Position numbers and translations under genes: made by a program
Part shown: one piece after another, positions 43,012 through 53,759 of the stretch
Numbering within the stretch: the stretch's first letter is position 1
Layout: every line of letters begins with the position of its first letter
Assembly: GCA_018105865.1 (NCBI GenBank)
Contig: CM030837.1
Span: 10,154,725 to 10,218,724, forward strand
Length of the DNA stretch: 64,000 bases
From: Metaphire vulgaris
Taxonomy: Eukaryota > Annelida > Clitellata > Crassiclitellata > Megascolecidae
Direction: 5' to 3'
The notes under the pieces: model-generated
The model's input: only the letters and a program-made list of their open reading frames with translations
Database searches by the model: none
What the model was told of the DNA's origin: nothing

Positions 43012-43976
43012 TTTGTCTTTTCCTCCTTTCCAATATCTAGGATCCAATATCTAGGAGATTTCAACGACTGGAAGAAAGAAGAACACTGGTACACAAAACT
43101 CGAATTAATTGTCCCATATAGAGGTTACCCGATTGATCTTCTTTTTCGCCAATCTAGTTAAATCTTATTTCTTTATCAAAGACTCATTAGTTCCCTCCTT
43201 TGGTAAAATGCTTCCTTTCCATTGCTATTCTCCTTAGTTCGTTTTTTTATTCTCCTTCTTAGTTCGTCTTTTCCTCCTTTCCAATATCTAGGATCCAATA
43301 TCTAGGAGATTTCAACGACTGGAAGAAAGAAGAACACTGGTACACAAAACTCGAATTAATTGTCCCATATAGAGGTTACCCGATTGATCTTCTTTTTCGC
43401 CAATCTAGTTAAATCTTATTTCTTTATCAAAGACTCATTAGTTCCCTCCTTTGGTAAAATGCTTCCTTTCCATTGCTATTCTCCTTAGTTCGTTTTTTTA
43501 TTCTCCTTCTTAGTTCGTCTTTTCCTCCTTTCCAATATCTAGGATCCAATATCTAGGAGATTTCAACGACTGGAAGAAAGAAGAACACTGGTACACAAAA
43601 CTCGAATTAATTGTCCCATATAGAGGTTACCCGATTGATCTTCTTTTTCGCCAATCTAGTTAAATCTTATTTCTTTATCAAAGACTCATTAGTTCCCTCC
43701 TTTTAAAATGCTTCCTTTCCATTGCTATTCTCTTTAGTTCAGTTCGTCTTTTCCTCCTTTCCAATATCTAGGATCCAATATCTAGGAGATTTCAACGACT
43801 GGAAGAAAGAAGAACACTTACACAAAACTGAATTAATTGTCCCATATAGAGGTTAAATGATTGATCTTCTTTTTCGCCAATCTAGTTAAATCTTATTTCT
43901 TTATCAAAGACTCATTAGTTCCCTCCTTTGGTAAAATGCTTCCTTTCCATTGCTATTCTCCTTCTTAGTTCGTTTT
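43012..43976. repeat. Satellite-like tandem array, 251-bp unit, about 3.9 copies
   Basis: Units begin TCCTCCTTTCCAATATCTAG at 43021, 43272, 43523 and 43752, giving periods of 251, 251 and 229 (the third unit is shortened). Each unit holds an internal direct repeat of CAATATCTAGGA. One segment, complementary to AACTAGATTGGCGAAAAAGA, resembles the RTE-like relic just downstream, so the unit may derive from a LINE. Confidence 0.95.
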
Positions 43977-44159
43977 AGCAGTTGGCATCTTACGTTATAA
44001 GGCTGCCGAGGTATCAGAATTGCATTACTTGTTATATCTTCTTTGTGTATTTTTTGAATGTTTGCCTCTTTTTTTGTTCTTTACTGTTGACCATCACATT
44101 CGACAGCGAGCAGCCATGTCTTACCCCTCTCTCTTTCTGTTTTGGTTGTGTCATATCTC

Positions 44160-44300
44160 CTTCAATTTTTATTTTCAGTTATTGTCCCGATTGGTCTTCT
44201 TTCTCGCCAATCTAATTAAATCCAAGCTAATTTTCTTTCCAATCCAAGTGTTCTTAACTGTATCAAATGGCTTTCTCATAATCAACGAAGCATATGTAAA
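44160..44300 (-). pseudogene. RTE-like LINE relic, RT motif A
   Basis: The - strand reads FVDYEKAFDTVKNTWIGKKI and SLDLIRRERRPIG. FVDYEKAFD is identical to motif A at 955-985. Confidence 0.7.
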
Positions 44301-44499
44301 CAATCCTTGCTATGTGTTTCTAATGCCTCCTCTCCTCCATTAGTTTTTTTCATTTCTCATGTGATGCATGGTTTTCTTGCGCACTATCATTTCTTGTAGT
44401 CTATTGTTTTCATTGCCTTTTCTGGCATAATGTTTTTTTAGTTTCTGCGAGCGTTTTTCGGTCGATTAAGTTTCTCTTGTTTGTTCAATTCGGGTTTCT

Positions 44500-44866
44500 A
44501 TGCCTTCTCACTCAGCTTTTTCATACGCTGCACCTGAGCTTTGGAACTCAATTCCAATATCCCTTCGCTGTCTACATCAAAGCCAAATAACAAACTCTGA
44601 GTCACAATTTTCTCCTCTTCTTGCAACATCTCCTCATGTTTTTCTTTCTAAACTAAAATAATTTCTCTTTATAAAATCATTTCCTCCGTAGCTGTAGCGT
44701 CCTGCCCACTCGCCCTTTTGATTAAATGACCCGGCATGAATGACCCACCTTTGGCTATAGCTACTTCATTTGAGATTAAGCGCATAGGAATAAGGAGCTA
44801 CTTCGGTGCATCTTTTGAAAGCGCTTTAGAAATTAACGAGATTTTACTTACTTACTTACTTTCGTT
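44500..44866 (+). mobile_element. L2-like LINE 3' end
   Basis: The reading frame contains RAFSYAAPELWNSIP-like sequence (FSYAAPELWNSIPISLRCLH), as in the antisense L2 at 50044-50343. The untranslated end has TTTGAGATTAAGCGCATAGG and GAGCTACTTCGGTGCATCTT and finishes in TTACTTACTTACTTACT. Confidence 0.82.
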
Positions 44867-44869
44867 TGT

Positions 44870-45440
44870 CTTTGATCGCTTCTCTGTTCCATTTCTTTTG
44901 TATCGGTTTATTTCTCCTGATGAATTTGGCTTTCAGTTCCACGTTTATGCCCAAGTGCCTGCATCTGCTGCAGGAGAGGCGCAGGCATTCTTACACTATT
45001 TCTATATCTCTTTCTAACCATAATGTAGTAAATCTGATGTCGTGGAATATCACTTGTCATTTTCAACGTATGGGGCAAAAACATTTTTGTCTGGCGCCTT
45101 AGAAGTTTCTGTTTCTTTATATATTTATGGTGCTGATTCCAACTATGACATCCTATTTACTCTATCAGCTCCAGTTTTTGAGACTTAGCCATATATTCCC
45201 GATTGGAAATGCTTGATTAGATTATCTATATTTGATTATCTATATTTGCTCTATATAGCTTTTGACTGCTCTCAGCCTCTCAGCTAAAGGTCTTACAGAT
45301 TTTTACTGCTTCTTCGTCCGCATTTTGTTGAAATATATATTATATATCGATTCCATGGACAACAATGAATTATAGACGTCTGTTGTTCAAGTTGTCAAAA
45401 ACTTCCTAATGTACCATAAATCAGACAATTATTTTGATCT
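44870..45440. other. Unannotated AT-rich sequence
   Basis: No recognised gene. Overlapping short open frames only. Confidence 0.35.
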
Positions 45441-45541
45441 AGTTAAGAGGTCTCCAAAGTTATTCGACCGCGGGCCACATTGTTGACTTCTAACGATTTC
45501 GCGGGCCACATGCACAGGAAACTAAATTTAGTTAAATATAC

Positions 45542-45589
45542 TACACAGCGAACGAATAGCGATGCAGATCGCTATAAATTCGCTGTGTA
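45542..45589. repeat. Cruciform-like palindrome next to a hAT-end fragment
   Basis: TACACAGCGAA pairs with TTCGCTGTGTA and the inner TAGCGAT with ATCGCTA, leaving 4-nt bulges and a 4-nt loop. Just upstream (45455-45510) lie two CGCGGGCCACAT words of the type found at hAT ends. Confidence 0.85.
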
Positions 45590-45779
45590 CTACATTTTTA
45601 GGAATAATGCAGACTGCAGAATTGCAGTTGCAATTGAAATGGTTGTCAGTTACTGTGTGATAAATGGAGGTGATGTATTTCTGATAAAATTGCATTAAGC
45701 AGTGGTTCAAAGTGTCTCAATAATAAATACGGATTTGAAATGTTCATCAGATAATGCTGATCTGAAGAAAGATTTAACA

Positions 45780-45887
45780 CCGTGGTTCTCAACTCGTTGT
45801 CCGCGGATCGAAAGTGGTCCGCAAAGAGGGGTCTAGTGTCCGCGGCAAATTCTGAATAAATGTTAACGAAAATTAGACATAATACAG

Positions 45888-45924
<37 letters not shown>

Positions 45925-46275
45925 CCATGTCAGTGGCGCAGCCAAGAGAACCAAGGGGTTAACCCCCCTTGGGGTTAACCCCCCTTCTAGTGTCCGCGGC
46001 AAATTCTGAATAAATGTTAACGAAAATTAGACATAATACAGATAATAATAATAATAATAGTATTATTATTTTCCATGTCAGTGGCGCAGCCAAGAGAACC
46101 AAGGGGTTAACCCCCTTGGGTGCCCGGACCCAACATTTTTAGAGCAAGCAGCACAATTAGGGAAGGTGGCGACCTTTTTTGCTTGTCATGATTTTTTCTC
46201 AATTTTCAGGTGGTTCGCGAGAAATTTTTGATCCTCAAAAGTGGTCCGCGAGGCAAAAGGGTCTGAGAATCACTG
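45780..46275. mobile_element. hAT (Charlie-like) MITE with internal duplication, TSD ATTTAAC(A/G)
   Basis: It starts CCGTGGTTCTCAACTCG and ends CTGAGAATCACTG. The octamers ATTTAACA and ATTTAACG flank it. A segment of about 155 bp starting TCTAGTGTCCGCGGCAAATT is tandemly duplicated (about 45830-45985 and 45986-46125), including AAT/ATT runs and CAGTGGCGCAGCCAAGAGAA, itself a hAT-like end. One GACCTTTTTTGCTTGTC block is present. Confidence 0.87.
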
Positions 46276-46498
46276 ATTTAACGTTCTTCATCCTAGAAAA
46301 TGTCTTTTTATACAATTATGTAGTTTCAAAAACATACATGAATTCTTGAGTAAACCTTTTTAAATGAATAAAAAACATAAAATAGAAGGCATTTATAGAA
46401 TTCTATCAAATTTCATTCCTTAGATTTGTCCTTCAGGATATCGATGAATTGTAAGCCAATAATTTCCATTTGCAAATCAGAAAGTAAGTATTCAATTA

Positions 46499-46707
46499 TG
46501 GGTGTCCGGACTTTGGAGGAGGTGCATGGGGTGCAATTTCACCCCTGGAAAAATTGTGAAGTTATGAAAAAGTAACATTACTGAAAAAGTGATCTATAGT
46601 ATGTAGTATAAGAATCCGATTAAGTTGCACCACTGGGAAATTTTTAAGTTCTTTCGCTACAAGACCATATTTTGTACCCCTGGGCAAATTTCTGCGACAC
46701 CCATTTC
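46499..46707. mobile_element. Small MITE, TSD TTCAATTA
   Basis: It starts TGGGTGTCCGGAC and ends GCGACACCCATTTC. Both halves contain CACCCCTGG/CCCCTGGGCAAA words in inverted arrangement. The octamer TTCAATTA lies at 46491-46498 and 46708-46715. Confidence 0.75.
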
Positions 46708-47536
46708 TTCAATTACAGAGTTAAAGGAATTTTTAAAGAATCTTATTTTCTAACATGCAAATCATTGCAGATATGAGAGAAACATTTCTGGATCTGTTTT
46801 TTCCAACTTGAAATGATATCAGCCATGACATCTCACTGGTTTGGACATTCAGGCTAGATTTCCACCAAGAAGTCACAAAATTGGCGATGAACGAGTCTAT
46901 GAATTAGCGTGTATCTACGGATAAGTGTAAGACATAGAGGTGGGTCGATTAATCGAAATCGTAATCGAAATCGCGATTTTTTGAAAAACCGAAATCGAAA
47001 TCGACACGATTATTAAATAAATCGAAATAATCGATAATCGTCGAAAAAATAATCGAAATCGCGATTAATTTTCGATTATTCCCGTAAGTTATATTATACA
47101 ATATTTCCGATTCAAGGAAAGATCAATTTACCGTTGATTATCAGATTTTCATTGAAAATGGACTCAACTGCGTATAAAGACAGGCGCCATCTTTTTGGGT
47201 TTGTCAGCAGCTTTCGATGCGGTGTGGCATGCGGGTTTAATGTACAATTCTCGCTCAACTTGCCACCCTGGTTCTGTCAACTTGTGGAATCACTCATCTC
47301 TGACAGACGGTTCTTAGTTCACTTGGGAGAAGATGTCAGCTGCTGGAGACGTCAGCGAAACGGTCTGCCACAGGGTTCAGTTCTAGCACCTATGCTATTC
47401 AATTTGTAGGCTTATGTCAGCTGCGTATACACGACTTACTACACACGACTTACCGGATACCATAGGTAGGAAGTTTGGATACGCTGACGATATTGGTCTT
47501 GCCACCCAGGCTCGATCCTTTAAGGAGATTGAAGAC

Positions 47537-48225
47537 CAGGGTTATTTCTAGGATTGTGAATTGGGGTGGGGTGTCGGGATAATCTGGGGTATGTTTCTTT
47601 CTAGGATTGTAGGATTGTGAATTTGGGGGTGTCGGGAATATCTGGGGGTGTCGAAATTTGGAAGTCTCTACCGAAAAAGGCTGACAAGCAAAAAAAAACC
47701 TTATAGAGACTCACAAAAAGTCTGACAAGCAAAAAAGTCATCCGAGGATAAAAGTTGTGGGGTGTATTTCTCCATTTGGGAGCAGGCCTCTTCAGACGCT
47801 GAAGTAGGCCCAGGCCAGTTGGAATTTCGAGGCCTCTCCTAGCCTTCCCAACAATTCAAATTTTGACAAGCGAAAAATGGTAATCACCAATTTTGAGGAC
47901 CGCAGTATTCCTTCCTAGCTTTCCCAAAATTGTCAACAAGCAAAAAAGGTCATCACCAAATTGTGAGGCCCCTTCTAGTAGTAGCTATCTAGCTTTCTAG
48001 CTCTTCCAGAATTCTAGACAAGGAAACAAAGGGAGGCCCCCAAATTATGGAGGCCCGGGCCGAATGGCCCTCCTGGCCCCCCTCTGAATGGGCCTGTTTG
48101 AGGGTGTTCAGGGCTAATCAATATGCATTCTGTATGCATATCATTGTCACATTACCAAATTTTAGGGGGTGTCGACCTCAAATTGGGGGTGTTTTGGGGG
48201 TCTTAGGGGTGTAGAAATATCCCTG
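47537..48225 (+). mobile_element. hAT-type MITE (CAGGGTTATTTCTA family), TSD TTGAAGAC, nested in LINE
   Basis: It starts CAGGGTTATTTCTAGG and ends TAGAAATATCCCTG (14-bp imperfect inverted repeat). The duplication TTGAAGAC lies at 47529-47536 and 48226-48233, in the LINE codons IED. It contains two CTGACAAGCAAAAAA blocks and a further nested MITE. Confidence 0.94.
47783..48096. mobile_element. hAT-type MITE (CAGGCC..TTCAGA), innermost of nest
   Basis: It starts CAGGCCTCTTCAGA; the complement of its end is CAGGCCCATTCAGA. The flanking octamers are TTTGGGAG and TTTGAGGG (6 of 8 identical). It contains GACAAGCGAAAAATGGTAAT and CAACAAGCAAAAAAGGTCAT. Confidence 0.82.
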
Positions 48226-48562
48226 TTGAAGACCAATTGAACACTGATACACAGAGGATTGCCGAATACTGTAAAATATGTCGGGAAAGCGAGTTTCTAA
48301 AGGTACTGTGAAATAATCGAAATCGCGATTATATAAAAAAACCGTAATCGAAATCGTAATCGTGAAAAATAATCGAAAATAATCGTAATCGTAATCAGAA
48401 AAAATAATCGTAATCGACCCAGCTCTAGTAAGACAGTTTAAAGTTGACCCAAGTTCCTATGCATCTATGACAGACGGCGACAAACAGAGATTCTTATGAT
48501 AGATTTACACGTGTAAATCATTTATCGCGATGATATAAGTTCTGCATCATAAGAAAATACAC

Positions 48563-48866
<304 letters not shown>

Positions 48867-48954
48867 AAGCTTACATCGAACGCAGATTTTAAAAACTCAG
48901 AGTTTGACATAACAAGAAAAGTTCGATTTAAACTTTAAAAATGAGTAAAATGTA

Positions 48955-49180
48955 AAATGAAGATAAGATGCGAATTCAGACATTGAAGGAGCTTGGCTTT
49001 GGATACCGAACAATTGTTGCAAAATATCTTGAAAAGAGATGAAGCCTTTATTCGGTTAAAGATATTTCCAAAAGGGTCAATGAGCGCAGATCCGCAACCA
49101 ATCGAAAACTTTGCTTGTTATGTCGAATTCTGTGAATTTAAAAACATTAAAAAAATTGTGTTCGATTTAAACTTTACTAC
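48955..49180 (+). pseudogene. Tc1/mariner transposase N-terminal relic
   Basis: The + strand reads KMRIQTLKELGFGYRTIVAK and YLEKR, then a stop, then SLYSVKDISKRVNERRSATN. This looks like the first helix-turn-helix of a mariner-like transposase. It lies between two opposing trinucleotide arrays and is bordered on both sides by GTTCGATTTAAACTTTA (48919 and 49159). Confidence 0.6.
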
Positions 49181-49182
49181 CA

Positions 49183-49516
<334 letters not shown>

Positions 49517-50358
49517 TAGTATTGTCGAGAATCGGCCAGATGAGGACAGTAATGAAGAGACAGTGGATGTTGTAGGACCGATGGAGGAAAGGGTAACTGT
49601 GGGAAGAATAGTGGCCTCTGGCCCTTATGATCTGTCGCAACTGACTTGGTTCCTCCTGTCCTTCTGGAACATTAGGCGCCAGTAGCTGTGACTTCAAAAT
49701 AATTTGCGATTTTCTTGTTAACTTCTTATTTGTTATTTGTACTATACACAGAACGACAGGAAAGTACAAACATTAGAAAAACGGTACTTTTCAACTCAGG
49801 TATCATACTGTCACTACTGTACAGCATATTGTCCGTTCAGATTGTATACTAGTGATATCGATAAGTAAATAAGTAAAATCTCGTTAACTTATATAGCGCT
49901 TCAAAAGAAGCACCGAAGTAGTGCATTATTCTTATGCGCTTAATCTCAAAATGAAGTAGCTATAGCCATTCATGCCAGGTCATTTAATCAAAAAGGCGAG
50001 TAGGGGCCTGGGTGAGACGTTGCAGCTATGTAGGAAATGATTTTCAGACGAGAAATGATTTTAGCTCAGAAAAAACACGAGGAGATGTTGCAAGAAAGGG
50101 AGAAAATTGTGACTCAGAGTTTGTTATTTGGCTCTGATGTAGACGGCGGAGGGATTTTGGAATTGAGTTCCAAAGCTCTGGTGCAGCGTATGAAAAAGCA
50201 CGATTGCAAATTTTTAGAGATGATTGATTCAGAGGTTGAAAGAGAATTACATGAGAAGAAGATCTAGTAGTTCGAGGTTGTTGTGGAATTATAAGATTTT
50301 TTAGGTAGACTGGTTTTGATGTATGAAGTGAGTTATAAGTCATCGATATTATTTTATA

Positions 50359-50396
50359 TTCAATGCGTTCTGCTATTTTGAGCAGAACGCATTGAA
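50359..50396. repeat. Perfect inverted repeat, 16-bp arms, 6-nt loop
   Basis: TTCAATGCGTTCTGCT and its exact complement surround ATTTTG inside the L2-like LINE, where they break the frame. Confidence 0.95.
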
Positions 50397-52651
50397 TCCA
50401 CGGTGAGAGATTTGAGTAATGGCGTAATGTGGCAGAATTTAGGTGATTTAGTTACTGCGCGAGCTAAGGCATTTTTAATCGATTGGAATTTACATATTGA
50501 AGACTTTGAAAGATTGTGAAATAGTGAGTTGCTAACTTAGAGCAAACTATTGAAGTGGCAATAGTGAAAGCAGTTTTACTACCAAATTAGAGATGAAGGC
50601 GGCGTAGATCGCGAATGTGAGCATAACAAGTTTTCGATAGTTGGGATATGTGAGCTTCAAAATTTAGGGAGGAGTCAAAAGTAAATCCAAGATTTTTTGC
50701 AGTTGGAACTGGGGTTATTATTGTATCTGGGGCTAAAATCAGTGTGGGACTTTCAAATTGTTTCAGTTGTTGTGGCAGTCCATTTAAGAGAAATTCTGTT
50801 TTGGAGAGATTGAGGGCAAGGAGATTAGTTGACATCCACGATGAGATTGACGAAAATGCTGATTCTAGTTCAGAGATTGATGCTTTAAAGGAAGACGGAG
50901 TAAAGAAAAGAAATAATTGAGTGTCATCTGCATAGAGTTGATGATTCAATTTGAGAGAGTTGTTTAAGGATAACAGTGGGGTAGTGTAGAGACTAAACAA
51001 AACTGGTCCAAGGACAGATCCTTGTGGTACTCCATGGAATAGGTCGAAGGGTGATTAAGTTTTATTCAGGCATGAAACTTGAAAGGATCTAGTTTGGAGA
51101 TAAGATTGGAACCAGCGGTGAGCTACAGAAGATATTCCAAACCAGAGGGAAAGGCGTTTCAATAGGATTTTGTGATTTATTGTATCAAAGGCAGCAGAAA
51201 GATCAAGAAGACAGAGACCAGTAACTCGTTGTAATCCAATGGCAGTGTCATAAATGTATGCGAGGACAGTTTCTTTTGAATGGTGTTTTGTATAAGCGGA
51301 TTGGTGAGTGTTGTATAAGGAGTTTATTGACAAATGCTCAGTCAATCTGGAAAGAACGATTTTCTCTATGAGTTCGAAAAGGACAGACAGGTTTGAAATG
51401 GGGCGATAGTTGTTGAGATCCTACCTGTCAAGGTTGGGTTTTTTATGAAGTGGAGTTACTAGGGAATTTTTCAATGAGGGTGGAATGTGCCTGTAGACAG
51501 AGATAAATTGATAATTTTTTAATAGTTGGTACTAGGGCAGAGGCGCACTGTTTTAGAAGAGAGGTTGGTATTGGATCAAGACTGCATTGCTTGTTTGGAA
51601 AGGACTGCAGGAGTTTAGATACTTCTTCCTCAGTCACAGGAGTGAAGCAGGAAAAATTGGAAGGAGCTTCTGGTGGTGATGGGTGATGCGGAGAGGTAGT
51701 TTGATTGGTTATGGTAAATTTTAGATTGGTTCGGATCTTAGAGATTATTTCGGGGAGAAAATGACCCAATGATTCAGCAAGTTGCGAGATGGATTGAGGA
51801 AGGGGCTTTGCTTTATTGCGGTGGAATAGACACAGTGTTCCAGAGTTTGCGAGGATTAGAGCTGTTGGGTGCAATTAAGTCAGAATAATATTTGTTGGGC
51901 AGATATCAGAAGGTTGTGGTAGCGATTTGTTGCAGAACGGAGGTTTTTAAGGTCAATAGCAGAAAGTGTTCGGTTGTAAATTCTTTCTAGACGTCTTCGA
52001 AATGACTTAAAAGAATTAATGAAGGAATTGTACCAATGGTTGTTACCGTGAGGTGGTAGTGGCCGTGTGATTATGGCAGCATGTTTGTGAAGTAGGGCAG
52101 ATAGGACAGAATGATATTTGTCAATTAGTGATTGTAGGGTGTTTGGAGGTTCGATGGTGAGGTCAGATGATTCAATGTCTTCACAAAAGGTGGATATGTC
52201 AATTTTATTGAGACGGCGGAATAAGTAGGTGGAGGTGGAGGGGTGGTGGGCAGACGTTTATTGGTAGTGAAGATGGGGAAATGATCCGATGGACAGCATG
52301 GATTGACTAATGAACAAGGAGATGGTGATGAAGAATAGCCAAAAGTGTGAGTTGGAAAGGAAATGTGCTGTGTAAGGTTTGCTTGTGTTAGGAGCTGTTT
52401 GAATTGAGTAGAATTTGGGTCGTTGTTCTTGTCAACATGTATGTTGAAATATCCAGTTATTAAGAATTCATGTGGGGCTGTTGCTGCTGAGCCTAGAAAG
52501 GTAGTGAATTCATCAAGGAATTTTCCAAAAGGAGTTAAATATTTTGATGATAATAGAGGACGGTAAACATTGAAACTGGTTAATTTCGCGTAGGGGAGTT
52601 TTAGAGTGACGAATGAGGAGAAATTCATTGATGAGGAGTTGCTCATTTGTA

Positions 52652-53624
52652 CAGGGTGTAAAAGTGAAAAGGGCACCCCTTTATGATATTTAATATCTCG
52701 GCTGTGTGTATAGCGATTTCAATGAAATTTATAGACCATATACCTGGGAATGTTTTTGATGCAATTGCCAAATTTCATGCTGATATCTTTAGTGTTTGCT
52801 GAAATATGGCCCAAAAACTAAAGAGACCCACATTTTAAAATTGACATTGGAATATAACGTCATAATAAAGTGATAAAAATATTTTTAAAAGTTTTTTGGC
52901 CCTAAACGTAAAGGGGGTTTCAGATGATTTGTTGCGGAGCAGGTGATCAAAATGACCAATGCACCCTTAGCCTTCACACATGCCGACAAGAGCTTCTTCA
53001 CTGACAGTATCGACTTCTTGATCTGGTCTTCAGGCAAACTCTCCCAGATATTCTTCAGCACAGTCTTCAACTCCGTGATGTTCTGTGGCTTTGGCTGATA
53101 CTTTTGATATCTGTCGAGCATGATTTCCCAGACGTGGAAGTCAAGTGGATTGATATCTGGGGAGTTGGGTGGCCAGTCATCTTTCTTGATGAAATCTGGA
53201 CAATGTTGCTACAGAAAATTCTGGGTCCTGAGAACCGAGTGTGCAGGTGTTCCGTCTTGCTGGAATATGAAATCTTCTCCAAGCAAATCATGACAGTCCT
53301 GCAGCCAATCATAATGCTGCTGTGTTTATCTGTTGGCCGTAAGTAACCCATGACCTTGTCTGGCGCAATGACAACGACGCTATTTTAGACTTAAAAACGA
53401 TACAAATTACTATGACGTTATCTTCTGTTTGTCAATTTAAAAATTTGGGTCTCTTTAGTTTTTTGGCCACATTTCAGCAAACACTAAAGATATCAGCATG
53501 AAATTTGGCAGTTACATCAGAAACATTCTCAGGTATATGGCCTATAAATTTCATTGAAATCGCTATACACGCAGCCGAGATATTAGATATCATAAAGGGG
53601 TGCCCTTTTCACTTTTATACCCTG
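52652..53624 (-). mobile_element. Mariner with long (about 220 bp) inverted termini, TA target
   Basis: The ends are CAGGGTGTAAAAGTGAAAAG and, in complement, CAGGGTATAAAAGTGAAAAG, flanked by TA on both sides. The inverted similarity continues for about 220 bp (left to about 52875, right from about 53400). The interior holds the C-terminal part of a transposase. Its insertion splits the endonuclease region of the antisense L2-like LINE. Confidence 0.93.
52885..53351 (-). pseudogene. Mariner transposase, C-terminal part
   Basis: The - strand reads FIFQQDGTPAHSVLRTQNFL, a stop, then QHCPDFIKKDDWPPNSPDIN, PLDFHVWEIMLDRYQKYQPK and LKTVLKNIWESLPEDQIKKS. QQDGTPAH and SPDINPLD hold the second and third catalytic Asp; my hand count is 32 residues between them, including the stop. 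The N-terminal helix-turn-helix and first Asp are missing and there is a frameshift near 53290, so this copy is inactive. Confidence 0.9.
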
Positions 53625-53759
53625 TATATGATCACGAATGGGGAAAGCGGTGCCTCCACTTAGATTAGAAGAGCAGTTGGTGAACTTTTTAAACGAGAAA
53701 AACTTAGTAGGGAGAAGCCAGGTGGTGTTGCCTCAATCAATTGACATGAAGTAGTAGAC

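Larger units (their letters stand above)
47150..48305 (+). pseudogene. Jockey/CR1-group LINE RT fragment inside a hAT element (split)
   Basis: Before the inner MITE the + strand reads LSAAFDAVWHAGL (motif A), SLNLPPWFCQLVESLISDRR, FLVHLGEDVSCWRRQRNGLP, QGSVLAPMLFNL (motif B) and GYADDIGLATQARSFKEIED (YADD box). After the MITE it resumes QLNTDTQRIAEYCKICRESE. The fragment has neither its own 5' nor 3' end within the hAT shell. It was therefore captured, or its ends were lost. Confidence 0.82.
46935..48427. mobile_element. hAT element with AATCG-rich subtermini, TSD GTAAGACA (outer shell of nest)
   Basis: The left end is TAGAGGTGGGTCGATTAATC; the complement of the right end is TAGAGCTGGGTCGATTACG. 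The duplication GTAAGACA lies at 46927-46934 and 48428-48435. About 160 bp of AATCGAAATCG repeats follow the left end and about 120 bp precede the right end. Its interior is a LINE fragment that is in turn split by two further MITEs. Confidence 0.92.

Noticed and set aside
43012..43976. CRISPR-like array
   Set aside because: The repeats are 251 bp with no spacer structure, in a eukaryotic context; this is a satellite-like tandem repeat.
43982..45102. Several hydrophobic + strand frames resembling membrane proteins
   Set aside because: The first overlap an antisense RTE relic and an L2 3' end; the composition is T-rich rather than patterned, and no start context or homologue is recognised.
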